From positions 248,001 through 312,000 of the forward strand of contig NZ_JXSK01000002.1 in the NCBI RefSeq assembly GCF_001083805.1: a stretch of DNA of 64,000 nucleotides, in the 5' to 3' direction. Position 1 is the first letter of the stretch. Every line of letters starts with the position of its first letter. The stretch is from Photorhabdus luminescens subsp. luminescens. GTDB taxonomy: Bacteria > Pseudomonadota > Gammaproteobacteria > Enterobacterales > Enterobacteriaceae. Below, piece after piece: positions 36,489-47,070 of the stretch. The notes beneath the pieces were generated by a model that worked only from the letters and a program-made list of their open reading frames with translations, was not told where the DNA came from and made no database searches. Both the position numbers and the translations under genes were made by a program.

Positions 36489-38150
36489 ATGCCCAGTTCA
36501 CGTTTACAACAACAATTCATTCGATTATGGCAACACCATCAAGGAAAAGAGGCTGAAACAACGTTACAAGAACTGGCAAATGTACTGCATTGTTCAAAAC
36601 GCCATATCCGTTCACTGCTCAACAACATGCAGAAAGCTGGCTGGTTACAGTGGCAAGCAGAATCCGGCCGGGGGAAACGCTCTCAACTGAATTTCTTACG
36701 TGATGGATGGGAATTTCAGCAACAACGGGCTGAAGAGTTGCTTGAGCAACATAACGTCGAGAAGCTGGTCCAACTGGTTGGTGATAAAGATACAGTCCGC
36801 CATATGGTACTATCCCAGATTGAACGCCGCTTCCGTCAGGGAAAAAACCTACTGCGGATACTCTATTATCGTCCCTTCCCTAATCTTCTACCCGGTTCAC
36901 CGTTACGCCGTTCTGAAATTCATCTGGTCAGGCAGATATTTAATAGCCTAACCCGCATAAATGAGGAAAATGGGGAACCAGAAGCTGACTTAGCTCATCA
37001 TTGGCAACAATTATCCTCAAATCATTGGCGCTTTTATCTACGGCCGGCCATCCATTTTCACCACGGCAGAGAATTACAGATGGCAGACGTCATCGCTTCG
37101 CTACAAAGATTACGCCACCTGCCCCTTTTTTCTCATATTGAAAAAGTCACCACGCCCACACCCTATGTGATTGATATTTTTCTTTCAGAACCCGATCTCT
37201 GGCTCCCTTTATTAATCGGCAGCCCACATGCCATGATCTTGCCTCAAGAGTGGACAAAGTTACCGAACTTCTCTCGTATGCCTGTGGGAACCGGCCCTTA
37301 CCAGGTAATAAAAAACAGTGCTCAGAAACTACAAATTCGTGCCTTTGATAACTACTTTGGCTTTCGGGCGCTGATTGATCAGGTGAATATATGGTTTCTA
37401 CCAGAATTAGCCGAGAAACTGGTTTGTACAACACTGCATCTGGAAAGTGACAGCACAGGTAATAACTCACTAGATAGCAGAATAGAAGAGGGCTGTTATT
37501 TCCTACTACATGACCACCGTTCAACTAAATGTAGAAGAGAAGACGTTCGCCAATGGCTATGTAGCCTGCTAACACCGATAAATCTGCTAGCGCATTGTGA
37601 CCCCTTTTATCAACGCCACTGGTCACCCGCCTATGGTTTATTACTACGCTGGCACCACAGTAAGCTCATATCTGAATTGAACAAACCAGAGGATATTACT
37701 CATCTGACCGTCACGCTTTACCATCAACATCACGAATACCACACAATCAGCCAGATCCTTCAAACCATACTGACTAAATGCGGCGTCGCATTGAAAATTA
37801 ACATTGTGGATTACGACACATGGTTCAATGGCAACGCCGAAAGCGACCTCTGGCTTTCTACCGCCAACTTTTATAATCCTCTGGAATTTTCGCTGTTCGC
37901 GACACTGTACGAAATGCCATTATTGAAAAAGTGCCTTGGTGATAACTTGAATAAAGAAGTATCTCAATGGCGACGACAAGAACTATCCCTTGAAGAATGG
38001 TGCGAAAAAATAATTGATGAGCATTGGCTGCATCCGCTGTTTCACCACTGGCTTGAGTTGCAGGGACAAAGAAGCATGCGCGGAGTCAAAATGAACACCT
38101 TTGGTTGGTTTGATTTCAAATCCGCCTGGTTTAACCCACATGAAGGATAA
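36489..38150 (+). CDS. sgrR: Transcriptional regulator SgrR
   Basis: SgrR activates sgrS when sugar phosphates accumulate. The 553-residue product has an N-terminal winged helix (TTLQELANVLHCSKRHIRSL) and a long solute-binding-protein-like domain starting near LLRILYYRPFPNLLPGSPLR, the SgrR/YbaE family architecture. GGAG lies about 10 nt before the ATG. The pairing with an SgrS-like RNA on the opposite strand supports the call. Confidence 0.93.
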   Translation: MPSSRLQQQFIRLWQHHQGKEAETTLQELANVLHCSKRHIRSLLNNMQKAGWLQWQAESGRGKRSQLNFLRDGWEFQQQRAEELLEQHNVEKLVQLVGDKDTVRHMVLSQIERRFRQGKNLLRILYYRPFPNLLPGSPLRRSEIHLVRQIFNSLTRINEENGEPEADLAHHWQQLSSNHWRFYLRPAIHFHHGRELQMADVIASLQRLRHLPLFSHIEKVTTPTPYVIDIFLSEPDLWLPLLIGSPHAMILPQEWTKLPNFSRMPVGTGPYQVIKNSAQKLQIRAFDNYFGFRALIDQVNIWFLPELAEKLVCTTLHLESDSTGNNSLDSRIEEGCYFLLHDHRSTKCRREDVRQWLCSLLTPINLLAHCDPFYQRHWSPAYGLLLRWHHSKLISELNKPEDITHLTVTLYHQHHEYHTISQILQTILTKCGVALKINIVDYDTWFNGNAESDLWLSTANFYNPLEFSLFATLYEMPLLKKCLGDNLNKEVSQWRRQELSLEEWCEKIIDEHWLHPLFHHWLELQGQRSMRGVKMNTFGWFDFKSAWFNPHEG

Positions 38151-38201
38151 TTCACAGAAAAGGCCAGAGTTATGAACATACACAGGTACACAAACTCGCT
38201 T

Positions 38202-38692
38202 TTATTCACTTTTTCTGTGGATATCTATGTGAAAAAAGCAGGGGTAATTCAGGTATAGCTTTATATTATGAATTATCAATCTATAAACAAAAAATGAAAT
38301 AGTATTTATTTTTCATTGAAATAGCGGCTATTTACCTCGGTATTTCTAGCGTTAATCACGGCTATAATAGACAACGTTAGTTGATAAGAACAAAAAATAA
38401 CCAAATATCATGTTATCCACAGGTTATGCTTTTTAGTTAAGCAAAAAACAGCGGTTTTTGTAGAAAAAAGTGTGAGTCAAACCTGTAAATCAAACCAGTG
38501 ATCTCATTTTTGTCTACTTATCCCATAAAACTGTGGATAACATGGTGTAAGATCCTGTTCATTATTACCGGCAATAGGTGAACAAGAACGACAGCCAATT
38601 TTACAATATTTGAAACAGCAATAAAAAATGTTTGTATATCATGTTATTATCACTTTTTAGCTATTGTATAAACCTCAGATTTATTATTCACA
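38202..38692. other. Cluster of six DnaA boxes upstream of mutH (candidate DARS2)
   Basis: DnaA boxes (consensus TTWTNCACA) lie at 38202-38210 (TTATTCACT, plus), 38216-38224 (TGTGGATAT, minus), 38228-38236 (TGTGAAAAA, minus), 38413-38421 (TTATCCACA, plus, exact), 38532-38540 (TGTGGATAA, minus, exact) and 38684-38692 (TTATTCACA, plus, exact). The first three are packed in 35 bp, one facing two. An IHF-like TATCAATCTATAA lies at 38274-38286. In E. coli DARS2, which reactivates DnaA by nucleotide exchange, is also next to mutH and contains a three-box core plus extra boxes, IHF and Fis sites. The identification is by position and motif. Confidence 0.65.
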
Positions 38693-38734
38693 GAAACCAA
38701 GGCTGTTTTTTGACCTAAAAAACGGATATCCCAA

Positions 38735-39421
38735 ATGAGCACTCTTTTTTCCCCTCCACCGCCACCAGACAACGAGCAACAATTGCTTGAATGCGCCCAA
38801 CTTCTGGCTGGTCTATCAATGGGAGAACTCGCAGCAAAAGCAAATTTGCCTATCCCACCCAATCTGAAACGAGATAAAGGCTGGGTAGGCATGTTGCTGG
38901 AATATTACCTCGGTGCGAGTGCCGGCAGTAAGCCAGAACAAGATTTTGAACATATCGGCATTGAACTCAAAACTATCCCCGTAGACAGAAGAGGTTATCC
39001 ACTGGAGACAACATTTGTCTGCGTTGCACCATTAACAGGGAACAGTGGTATTACCTGGGAAAGATGCCATGTTAGACGCAAATTATCGCGGGTGCTTTGG
39101 ATACCCGTTGAAGGTGAACGGGAAATTCCTTTAGCCAAACGCCGAGTGGGTTCCCCTTTATTGTGGAGTCCCAATCAAGAAGAAGAAGAGTTACTGCGTC
39201 GCGACTGGGAAGAATTGATGGATTTCATCGTGCTTGGCAAAGTAGAGAGCGTCACCGCCCGTCATGGCGAAGTATTACAGTTACGCCCAAAAGCGGCTAA
39301 CAGCAAAGCATTAACCGAAGCAATTGGAGTACACGGCCAGCCTATTATGACTCTGCCTCGCGGGTTCTATCTGAGGAAAAATTTTACGGCGCCTCTACTA
39401 GCCCGTCATTTCTTAATTTAA
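38735..39421 (+). CDS. mutH: DNA mismatch repair endonuclease MutH
   Basis: MutH nicks the unmethylated strand at hemimethylated GATC sites after activation by MutL. The 228-residue product, near E. coli size, has the catalytic D-x6-E-x-K cluster in [15 protein letters not shown] and the conserved late segments [30 protein letters not shown] and [16 protein letters not shown]. It is followed by the same TerC-family gene as in E. coli. Confidence 0.97.
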   Translation: MSTLFSPPPPPDNEQQLLECAQLLAGLSMGELAAKANLPIPPNLKRDKGWVGMLLEYYLGASAGSKPEQDFEHIGIELKTIPVDRRGYPLETTFVCVAPLTGNSGITWERCHVRRKLSRVLWIPVEGEREIPLAKRRVGSPLLWSPNQEEEELLRRDWEELMDFIVLGKVESVTARHGEVLQLRPKAANSKALTEAIGVHGQPIMTLPRGFYLRKNFTAPLLARHFLI

Positions 39422-39513
39422 CGTTGAGCTCTGACTGATTTTTACATTCCCATGCTTACCTTGCATCTAATCACGCGTATAATTAGATTTTTACCTTAAG
39501 GTTTTAATAAGCA

Positions 39514-40221
39514 ATGTTAGAATGGATTGTTGAGCCCCACGCCTGGATGGCACTTGCCACCCTGACAATTCTAGAAATCGTTTTAGGGATTGATAACATT
39601 ATCTTTTTGTCACTTGTTGTGGCAAAACTCCCTAGCCATCAGCAAAATAGAGCACGCAGGATCGGACTAATGGGAGCAATGCTAATGCGCTTAGCGCTGT
39701 TAGCATCCATTGCCTGGGTTATTCGGCTAACCTACCCAATATTAACAGTTTTTGAACATGACATTTCCGCTCGTGACTTAATCCTATTCTTTGGCGGTCT
39801 GTTCCTGATATGGAAAGCCAGCAAAGAAATCCACGAAGCGATCGAAGGTGACAATGAAGGAGAGCTAAAACGTCCTGTTCACTCCTTCATGGGAGCTATC
39901 ATCCAGATTATGTTGCTGGACATTATTTTCAGCCTGGATTCAGTCATTACCGCAGTTGGTCTATCCGATCATCTATTCATTATGATGGCAGCCGTTATCA
40001 TAGCCGTCGGTGTCATGATGCTCGCTGCTCGTCCTATCGGAGAATTCGTTGACCGTCACCCTTCCGTCAAAATGTTAGCGCTGTCATTCTTAATCCTTGT
40101 AGGCTTTACCCTTATTCTGGAAAGCGTACAAGTGCATATCCCTAAAGGTTACATCTATTTTGCTATGTTCTTCTCAATGGCAGTAGAAACGCTGAATCTG
40201 ATGCGTGGGAAAAAGAAATGA
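39514..40221 (+). CDS. ygdQ: TerC-family integral membrane protein (YgdQ)
   Basis: A 235-residue inner-membrane protein with about seven spans and the TerC signatures LEIVLGIDNIIFLSLV near residue 20 and LLDIIFSLDSVITAVG near residue 135, whose acidic residues within membrane helices suggest metal-ion handling. Family members are linked to manganese export or tellurite resistance, but the role of YgdQ itself is not established. It follows mutH as in E. coli. Confidence 0.92.
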   Translation: MLEWIVEPHAWMALATLTILEIVLGIDNIIFLSLVVAKLPSHQQNRARRIGLMGAMLMRLALLASIAWVIRLTYPILTVFEHDISARDLILFFGGLFLIWKASKEIHEAIEGDNEGELKRPVHSFMGAIIQIMLLDIIFSLDSVITAVGLSDHLFIMMAAVIIAVGVMMLAARPIGEFVDRHPSVKMLALSFLILVGFTLILESVQVHIPKGYIYFAMFFSMAVETLNLMRGKKK

Positions 40222-40328
40222 AAAGTAGCGCTACAATAACGCTAAAAAATACCATGCTTTGATTTAAAAAGTATGCCATAGATGCCCAGTTCAACACTGC
40301 GGCATCTCAATTCCATGCAGCAAAAAAC

Positions 40329-40345
40329 TGCCGGTTATTCCGGCA
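40329..40345. terminator. Bidirectional terminator downstream of ygdQ
   Basis: TGCCGG-TTATT-CCGGCA with ATTTTTG following on the plus strand and GTTTTTTG following on the minus strand. It could end both ygdQ and leftward transcription from speB. Confidence 0.7.
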
Positions 40346-40390
40346 ATTTTTGTTAACTTGGCTAATCTAGCCAAATATAAGCACCTTACT

Positions 40391-40655
40391 ATGACGATCC
40401 AAACAAAATATGCATGAAGTTAAAAGTAACCTAAACCAATTAGCTGACAAAGCTGGCAAACCTTATGTCCAACTTGTACCAATCAACCAACAAGATAGAG
40501 TTCCCGGAGGATTCGAAGATCTTATTACCATAGGCGAGGATTTTTTTGATGCAGATCGGGAAATTCAGTTTATGTTTGCAGGGGATAGCTCTACAACTCA
40601 ATACGAGCTTATTTCACTATCCCCTAAGACTATATTAAGGCTACGTGCTATTTAA
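40391..40655 (+). pseudogene. Phd/YefM-type antitoxin relic
   Basis: The frame from 40410 reads MHEVKSNLNQLADKAGKPYV and then a GFEDLITIGEDFFDADRE segment, which resembles the N-terminal helix, the AGKP strand and the acidic tail of Phd/YefM antitoxins. About ten residues normally found between the first helix and AGKP are missing. The likely original start, MTIQT at 40391, is out of frame with the rest by one base. The last 20 residues match nothing I know. No toxin gene follows; speB ends convergently on it. Best read as a decayed antitoxin. Confidence 0.55.
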
Positions 40656-41575
40656 AGTTTCTTAGACGCCTGTAAATAAAGCATCTCCAGCGCAATAGTC
40701 GCACCTGCCAGAGCCGTAATTTCAGACTGATCATAAGCTGGGGCCACTTCAACCACATCCATACCGACAATATTGAGCGGTTGCAAACCACGAAGTAATT
40801 TCAGTGCCCGATCGGTTGTCAGACCACCAATAACAGGCGTCCCCGTACCCGGTGCAAAAGCAGGATCAAGACAATCGATATCGAAGGTCAGGTAAACCGG
40901 CATATCACCAACCGTCTCTTTTATCTGAGCAAGCAAATCATCCACACTACGGTCATTAACCTGATCAGCATCCAGCACCGTAAAACCATTGTCCCGCCCA
41001 TGTTCAGTACGAATACCAATTTGTACTGAATGATGTGGGTCGATCAACCCCTCATTTGGCGCATGATAGAACATGGTACCGTGATCAAATTGGCTACCGT
41101 TTGGATAGGTATCAGCATGAGCATCAAAATGAACCAGAGCCATTTTGCCGAAATGTTTGGCATGAGCGCGCAGCAAAGGCAAAGTGATAAAGTGGTCGCC
41201 ACCAAAAGAGAGCATACGCTTACCGGAAGCCAGCACCTTTTCAGCATGAGCTTGCAACTTATCACTCATATCCTGAGCATCGCCAAAGTTGAAGACCAAA
41301 TCACCACAATCCACAACGTTAAGGCAATTGCGTAATTTAAAATCCCACGGCCAACGGCGGCTTTCCCATGCCAGGTGAGTAGAAACCTGACGAATAGCCG
41401 CAGGCCCGTGGCGACTACCTGCACGGCCTGATGTCGCCATATCGAATGGCACCCCAGTAATTACCCACTCTGCATCGCTAGAATATGGCTGGAAATTCAA
41501 CGGAAAGCGCAGGAAACCGAAGGCATTAGAAACCAGAGAGTCATCTTGTTGGTTGCCCAAGGTACTTATTGTCAT
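40652..41575 (-). CDS. speB: Agmatinase SpeB
   Basis: SpeB hydrolyses agmatine to putrescine and urea. The start at 41575 ([20 protein letters not shown]) follows a GAGG site and gives 307 residues. The dimanganese ureohydrolase motifs are clear: [22 protein letters not shown] and [17 protein letters not shown]. It lies 169 nt downstream of speA on the same strand, so the two-step arginine-to-putrescine route is encoded together. Confidence 0.97.
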   Translation of the reverse strand: MTISTLGNQQDDSLVSNAFGFLRFPLNFQPYSSDAEWVITGVPFDMATSGRAGSRHGPAAIRQVSTHLAWESRRWPWDFKLRNCLNVVDCGDLVFNFGDAQDMSDKLQAHAEKVLASGKRMLSFGGDHFITLPLLRAHAKHFGKMALVHFDAHADTYPNGSQFDHGTMFYHAPNEGLIDPHHSVQIGIRTEHGRDNGFTVLDADQVNDRSVDDLLAQIKETVGDMPVYLTFDIDCLDPAFAPGTGTPVIGGLTTDRALKLLRGLQPLNIVGMDVVEVAPAYDQSEITALAGATIALEMLYLQASKKL

Positions 41576-41744
41576 GAGATATATCCTCAAAAGTTTCCCG
41601 ACAAAACAACGCTATTTAATTCCAGAATACCCATGCCATGACGAAATGGGGTATTTCTAAGATAACCCCATTTCTCTGCATTCCGCATCTGATTGATATA
41701 AATAACATTATCTGTATACAGGAGGCTTAATTAACACCAGAAGA

Positions 41745-43649
41745 TCATTCATCTTCCAGATATGTGTAGCCATAAAGACCACTTTCAAATTCCAGTAAAA
41801 ATTGCTCTTGCAAACCTGTATCCAAATCCGCGCCTTTTACTTGATCACGGAAGCGAGCCATCAATACGTTAGGGTCCAATTTCACATATTGCAGCATATC
41901 GGCGACTGAATCCCCCTCTTCACTTTGGTTATAGGTCACTTCGCCATTATCGAATACATAAACATCAATAGCCGCTGTATCGCCAAACAGGTTATGCATA
42001 TTGCCAAGAATTTCCTGATATGCTCCCACCATAAAGAAACCAATCATTGGCGGGCAATCGGGGTCATAAGCGGGCATCGGCATTGTCGCTGCTACACCAT
42101 CGCCATCCACATAATGATCAATAATACCATCGGAGTCACAGGTGATATCTAATAACACAGCACGGCGTTCCAACGGCTTATCCAACCCCTCAATAGGTAA
42201 AACAGGAAACAACTGGTCGATACCCCACGCATCCGGCAGAGACTGGAACAGAGAGAAATTCACATAGAATTTATCTGCCATACGCTCTTGCAGCTCATCA
42301 ATAATCGGCCGGTGAGCACGGTTGCTTGGGTCAAGATCCTGTTGAATACGGCGACAAATATTCAGATATAATTCTTCCGCCCATGCCCGTTCCGTCAAAT
42401 CCAGCATGCCATGCGCATATTGTGTGTGAACATCATGCAGATCAAGCTGGCTGTCATGCAACGATTCACGTAGAGAGCGTCTATTTCCTTCAGAATGCAT
42501 CTCCTGCCACGTTTCCCACAGACTGGCGAGCGGACGGGAAGCATCCTCTGCCGGTGGCGTGGTCTGCGTAAATTCATTACGCTCAACCCCGATAACATTG
42601 GAGACCAAAACAGTATGATGAGCCGTCAGGGCACGCCCGGATTCCGTGATAACGGTCGGATGAGGTAAACCATGTTCATCACAAGCATCGCCAATCCCCC
42701 AAATGACATTGTTGGCATATTCATTCAACCCATAATTCACAGAACAATCCGATTGAGAACGGGTCCCTTCATAATCGACACCCAATCCACCACCAACATC
42801 AAAACATTGAATATTTACCCCGAGTTTATGTAACTCGACATAAAAACGCGCAGATTCACGGACACCTGTTGCGATATCACGGATATTCGCCAATTGTGAG
42901 CCAAGATGAAAATGCAATAATTGCAGACTATCAAGTCGATCCACGGCGCGCAAAGTCTCAACCAATTGCAATACCTGAGTCGCCGCCAGACCAAACTTCG
43001 ATTTTTCACCGCCGCTGGCCTGCCATTTACCTGAACCTTGAGACGCCAAACGTGCACGGACCCCCAAGCGAGGGATCACATTCAGTCGTTCAGCCTCTTC
43101 CAGTACCTGGGCAATCTCAGACATCTTTTCGATCACCAAATAAACCTTGTGACCTAACTTCTCACCGATCAGCGCCAGACGAATATATTCACGATCTTTA
43201 TATCCATTACACACGATGACGGTACGAGTCATACCCGCATGGGCTAGCACCGCCATTAGCTCCGCTTTGGAGCCAGCCTCAAGCCCTAAAGGTTCGCCGG
43301 AACTGGCCAGTGATTCAATAACGCGGCGTTGTTGGTTAACTTTAATAGGATAAACTAAAAAGTAATCGCCTTTATAACCATATGACTCTCTGGCACGTTT
43401 AAATGCAGCATTGATTGAACGCAAACGATGTTGCAGGATTTGAGGAAAGCAAAATAGCGCTGGCAAACGCAAATTTTTCTGCTCCTGCTGAACTCTTTTC
43501 ACCAATTCCGCAAGATCGATTCTTGCTCCCGGCAAATCAGGATTTGGACACACACTAACATTGCCAAGATCATTGACGTAGTAGTAACTCCCTCCCCAAT
43601 ATGCAATATTGTAAGTCTGTTGCATTTTACGAGCGATATTATCATTCAT
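41745..43649 (-). CDS. speA: Biosynthetic arginine decarboxylase SpeA
   Basis: SpeA is the PLP enzyme that converts arginine to agmatine, which SpeB processes. The 634-residue product lacks part of the N-terminal extension of E. coli SpeA (658) but is otherwise colinear. The PLP-binding lysine is in [16 protein letters not shown], with the barrel motifs [25 protein letters not shown] and [13 protein letters not shown] and the C-terminal [15 protein letters not shown]. It ends [11 protein letters not shown] as in E. coli. Confidence 0.97.
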   Translation of the reverse strand: MNDNIARKMQQTYNIAYWGGSYYYVNDLGNVSVCPNPDLPGARIDLAELVKRVQQEQKNLRLPALFCFPQILQHRLRSINAAFKRARESYGYKGDYFLVYPIKVNQQRRVIESLASSGEPLGLEAGSKAELMAVLAHAGMTRTVIVCNGYKDREYIRLALIGEKLGHKVYLVIEKMSEIAQVLEEAERLNVIPRLGVRARLASQGSGKWQASGGEKSKFGLAATQVLQLVETLRAVDRLDSLQLLHFHLGSQLANIRDIATGVRESARFYVELHKLGVNIQCFDVGGGLGVDYEGTRSQSDCSVNYGLNEYANNVIWGIGDACDEHGLPHPTVITESGRALTAHHTVLVSNVIGVERNEFTQTTPPAEDASRPLASLWETWQEMHSEGNRRSLRESLHDSQLDLHDVHTQYAHGMLDLTERAWAEELYLNICRRIQQDLDPSNRAHRPIIDELQERMADKFYVNFSLFQSLPDAWGIDQLFPVLPIEGLDKPLERRAVLLDITCDSDGIIDHYVDGDGVAATMPMPAYDPDCPPMIGFFMVGAYQEILGNMHNLFGDTAAIDVYVFDNGEVTYNQSEEGDSVADMLQYVKLDPNVLMARFRDQVKGADLDTGLQEQFLLEFESGLYGYTYLEDE

Positions 43650-44211
43650 GGCAGTCTCCTTAAGGGAGTGAGAGTTTTTCGCCTGTAATTAATAAATAAC
43701 CCAAAACGCTATAATCTCGCGTATTGAGAAATATCAAGGAACAGCATGCTCTCAGGTTGTAAAAAGCGTTTAGTTACTACTAAACAATGACAAAATTACC
43801 GAGTGACAATACGCCTGTACGATATATCCGGCCTGTTTGCAGACAACAGATAACATCGAATTAAAGACATATTGAAAAGAAAGGAAAAAGACGCGGATAC
43901 ATCCGACGACAAGTGTGGCTGTTGGCCATTAGCAATCAGCAGATAATGGTTCATTACCCCATTCACCCCCACACATGACTCATATTTAAGGAGCCATTTT
44001 CTCGATTGAGAAACAGAAGCTATTTAGCTTTCTGCGAATCTGTAGCACAAATACTTCAACTACGGCCGCTGTTTATACTCGCAATCACACAAAATTGCAA
44101 AATGAAATTGAACAAAACCGACATATAAACCAAGAAATTATTCATTCCTCTGATGAAAATTACTCGCTGAACTAAAAAAATCTAGCGCATGGATAAGAAT
44201 TACCCTAAAAT
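43650..44211. other. Intergenic region between speA and metK, no gene seen
   Basis: About 560 bp between divergently transcribed speA and metK. No frame resembling E. coli yqgB or another small gene was found. It must hold the speA promoter; a TATAAT occurs at 43710-43715 on the plus strand with no clear -35. Confidence 0.45.
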
Positions 44212-44235
44212 AGCCATCTAGATGTTAATCCATCC
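44212..44235 (+). promoter_or_regulatory. Possible MetJ operator (tandem met boxes)
   Basis: Three adjacent 8-mers AGCCATCT, AGATGTTA and ATCCATCC match the met box AGACGTCT at about 6, 5 and 4 positions. They lie 41 bp before the metK start. MetJ binds such imperfect tandem boxes, and metK is a known MetJ target in enterics; the matches here are modest. Confidence 0.4.
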
Positions 44236-44275
44236 ATTCCCAAACTGAAATTATATTTTAAGGTAACGTTATATA

Positions 44276-45448
44276 ATGACCACATACCTTTTCACTTCCG
44301 AATCTGTTTCCGAAGGGCATCCTGATAAAATTGCAGACCAAATATCTGATGCCGTTCTTGATGCTATCCTGGAACAAGATCCAAAAGCACGAGTTGCCTG
44401 CGAAACCTATGTTAAAACTGGCATGGTCATGGTTGGTGGTGAAATTACTACCAGCGCTTGGGTTGATATTGAAGAAATTACGCGACAAACAGTTCGAGAG
44501 ATTGGTTATGTTAATTCTGAAATGGGTTTTGATGCAAACTCATGCGCAGTATTAAGCGCCATTGGTAAACAGTCACCGGATATTAACCAAGGTGTTGATC
44601 GTGAAGATCCCCTGCAACAAGGCGCAGGCGACCAAGGGCTAATGTTTGGTTATGCAACCAACGAAACTGACGTACTCATGCCTGCGCCGATCACCTATGC
44701 GCACCGTCTGGTTCAGCGTCAAGCTGAAGTTCGGAAAAATGGTGTACTTCCGTGGTTACGCCCTGATGCTAAAAGCCAAATCACTTTCCAATACAATAAC
44801 GACAAAATTGTCGGCGTTGATGCGGTTGTACTTTCCACACAGCATGCTGAAAATATTAGCCAGAAAGATCTGCAAGAAGCGGTCATGGAAGAGATCATTA
44901 AGCCGGTTTTGCCTGCTGAATGGTTAAATCCAACAACCAAATATTTCATTAACCCAACCGGTCGTTTTGTCATCGGCGGCCCAATGGGAGACTGTGGTCT
45001 GACTGGCCGTAAAATTATCGTAGATACTTACGGCGGCATGGCGCGTCATGGCGGCGGGGCATTCTCAGGTAAAGATCCATCCAAGGTGGACCGCTCAGCG
45101 GCTTATGCTGCACGCTACGTAGCAAAAAACATTGTTGCTGCCGGCTTGGCTGATCGTTGTGAAATTCAAGTTTCTTATGCTATCGGCGTTGCAGAACCCA
45201 CTTCCATCATGGTGGAAACATTCGGTACTGAAAAAGTTTCAACAGCAACTCTGACTCTGCTAGTACGTGAATTCTTTGATTTACGCCCTCACGGTTTGAT
45301 TCAGATGCTGGATCTATTACACCCAATCTATCGTGATACTGCGGCTTATGGTCATTTTGGTCGTCCACAGTTCCCGTGGGAAGCCACTGATAAAGCAGAA
45401 GCGCTGCGTGATGCTGCGGGTCTGAAACTATCAGCTATGAATATGTAA
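44276..45448 (+). CDS. metK: S-adenosylmethionine synthetase MetK
   Basis: MetK makes S-adenosylmethionine from methionine and ATP. The 390-residue product has the start [20 protein letters not shown] with catalytic His and Asp, the signature [12 protein letters not shown], and the phosphate loop [19 protein letters not shown]. An AAGGTAA site precedes the ATG. A strong terminator follows. Confidence 0.98.
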   Translation: MTTYLFTSESVSEGHPDKIADQISDAVLDAILEQDPKARVACETYVKTGMVMVGGEITTSAWVDIEEITRQTVREIGYVNSEMGFDANSCAVLSAIGKQSPDINQGVDREDPLQQGAGDQGLMFGYATNETDVLMPAPITYAHRLVQRQAEVRKNGVLPWLRPDAKSQITFQYNNDKIVGVDAVVLSTQHAENISQKDLQEAVMEEIIKPVLPAEWLNPTTKYFINPTGRFVIGGPMGDCGLTGRKIIVDTYGGMARHGGGAFSGKDPSKVDRSAAYAARYVAKNIVAAGLADRCEIQVSYAIGVAEPTSIMVETFGTEKVSTATLTLLVREFFDLRPHGLIQMLDLLHPIYRDTAAYGHFGRPQFPWEATDKAEALRDAAGLKLSAMNM

Positions 45449-45461
45449 AAATATAACAGCA

Positions 45462-45495
45462 AAAAGTCTGGTTTAGATAACTAAACCAGACTTTT
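45462..45495 (+). terminator. Rho-independent terminator of metK
   Basis: AAAAGTCTGGTTTAG and CTAAACCAGACTTTT form a perfect 15-bp stem with an ATAA loop, 13 nt after the metK stop. The A and T ends make it usable in both directions. Confidence 0.92.
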
Positions 45496-45599
45496 CTTAG
45501 CATTAGCTGACGATTAAAAAATCCCTAAAAATATTATTATCGGTTGTTCACGGATTTCTAATAGAATTCACCAATCCTTACCTATTTTATTTTCAACAC

Positions 45600-46124
45600 A
45601 TGAAATCAGCTAGCGTTCCAATTTCTCTACAACAAGCCGTTATAAATACTTTGCAGCAAAAACTGCAACAAGCAAACTTATATCTTAACTGTGATTTTCC
45701 TGAGCCTACAATAAACTACCGCCAGCGGGGAACTACAGCAGGCAGTGCCTATATAAAAAATTGGGAAATCCGCCTTAATCCAGTATTATTGATTGAAAAT
45801 CAACAAACTTTTATTGATGAAGTTGTGCCTCACGAATTAGCTCATCTATTGGTTTATCGCTACTTTGGGAAAGTACCTCCACATGGGAAACAATGGCGTT
45901 GGATGATGGAAGAAGTATTGAGTGTTCCGGCTAACCGTACACACAAATTTAAAATCGACTCAGTACGTAGTAAAACTTTTATTTATCACTGTGGTTGTCA
46001 ACAACATAAGCTAACGCTACGTCGCCATAATAAAATTCTGCGCGGAGAAAGTCATTATATCTGTCAAAAATGCGGAGAGAAGCTTATTGCTAAATCAATA
46101 GATTCTCTCAATCCTAATTTATAA
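45600..46124 (+). CDS. sprT: SprT family zinc-dependent protein
   Basis: A 174-residue SprT protein. The zinc-metalloprotease-like motif [16 protein letters not shown] is near residue 78 with a following HGKQW His, and a zinc ribbon is formed by CGC in [10 protein letters not shown] and CQKCGE at the C-terminus. The eukaryotic relative SPRTN degrades DNA-protein crosslinks; the bacterial role is not settled. In E. coli endA follows sprT, but here the neighbour is an accessory region. Confidence 0.92.
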   Translation: MKSASVPISLQQAVINTLQQKLQQANLYLNCDFPEPTINYRQRGTTAGSAYIKNWEIRLNPVLLIENQQTFIDEVVPHELAHLLVYRYFGKVPPHGKQWRWMMEEVLSVPANRTHKFKIDSVRSKTFIYHCGCQQHKLTLRRHNKILRGESHYICQKCGEKLIAKSIDSLNPNL

Positions 46125-46389
46125 TAATAAAAATGTGATTTAATTATTCCACTATCTAAATATAAATCACACAACTTCTGAGCAGGGAAGAAAGGAAGAA
46201 AATTTATGACTAATTAAAAAATAGTCAAATGTTGAAAAGAAAGGATATTTACTGCCGTTTCTTCCTTAAAACGGGCAGCAAAGGAGTCATCGTGTAAATA
46301 AGTCATGCCCGATATTCCCGATAAATGGAGCATATAACGATAATTCAATTCGGCCATTTCCTGTCACGAACCTCGCTAAGATTTGAGAT
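46125..46389. other. Intergenic region after sprT with a possible 47-codon frame
   Basis: No recognised gene. On the minus strand a 47-codon frame runs from 46357 to 46214, starting MAELNYRYMLHLSGISG with AGGAA just before the ATG. I do not recognise it and its spacing to the ribosome site is poor; it may be a fragment or chance. Confidence 0.25.
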
Positions 46390-46467
46390 TCAAACCAAAA
46401 TGCTGCTTCCAGGATGTAAAAATCTTTCTGGTACATAAAGATCATAATCATTTAAACGACAGTATTC

Positions 46468-47070
46468 CTACAATTGCTGAGCAAACCTAACACCAACCTT
46501 TCGGTATATTTGTGCCGTATAATGTTCAATAGTACGGTAGGAAACATTTAATATTCTGCCAATTTGTTTACTGGTATATTTATGTAAAGAGAGAAAAATG
46601 ACATCCCATTCTCGTTGGGTAAATAAATTCGTCGGTGGCTGAAATATAATGGAAGCGGGTAGTTTTCCATAAAATAGACGGGTTAATGAGAAATCCTGAG
46701 CTTCCCATCCGTGGAAAATGACTCCGACACATTCGTTTTCATCATTATATAATGGGTATTTTTCACAAAAATGAGATGATAAGAATTTATCGCTCCCATA
46801 CATATGTGTTTCAAGCGAACATACTGTTGTTTCGCTCTCCATTACACTTTGATCATGAAGAACAAATTCTTTTGCAAACTCAGCGCCATCCCAAGGAAGT
46901 TCATAATCATACCGCCCTTCGTAATCAAATGAGTCTGGAAGATTTTCAAGACGTTTAAGTGCCAGATTGCCATAAATAAAGCACGAATTTTTATCTTTTA
47001 TTCCCCAAGGATCGTTACTGATTGCTAATGTGTTAATAACTTGGGGTGAAATGATTAACTTATTATTCAT
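46468..47070 (-). CDS. PAS4-LuxR family regulator, C-terminus cut by an amber codon
   Basis: A 200-residue LuxR-type solo regulator. The N-terminal half (INTLAISNDPWGIKDKNSCF, YDYELPWDGAEFAKEFVLHD, SLETHMYGSDKF) is the PAS4-like sensor shared with the product of 51633-52298. The C-terminal half has a LuxR helix-turn-helix (LFTQREWDVIFLSLHKYTS, QIGRILNVSYRTIEHYTAQI). The frame stops at TAG after RFAQQL. Past that codon the same frame continues EYCRLNDYDLYVPERFL to a TGA at 46390, matching the paralogue tail EEYCRVNNLYHYIPEKFLLT, so one sense codon has become TAG. The DNA-binding helices are complete, so it may still work. Such regulators are numerous in Photorhabdus. Confidence 0.85.
   Translation of the reverse strand: MNNKLIISPQVINTLAISNDPWGIKDKNSCFIYGNLALKRLENLPDSFDYEGRYDYELPWDGAEFAKEFVLHDQSVMESETTVCSLETHMYGSDKFLSSHFCEKYPLYNDENECVGVIFHGWEAQDFSLTRLFYGKLPASIIFQPPTNLFTQREWDVIFLSLHKYTSKQIGRILNVSYRTIEHYTAQIYRKVGVRFAQQL

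Noticed and set aside
46214-46357. 47-codon minus-strand frame after sprT
   Set aside because: Noted in the intergenic entry, but not called as a gene because it matches nothing recognised and its ribosome site is too close to the ATG.
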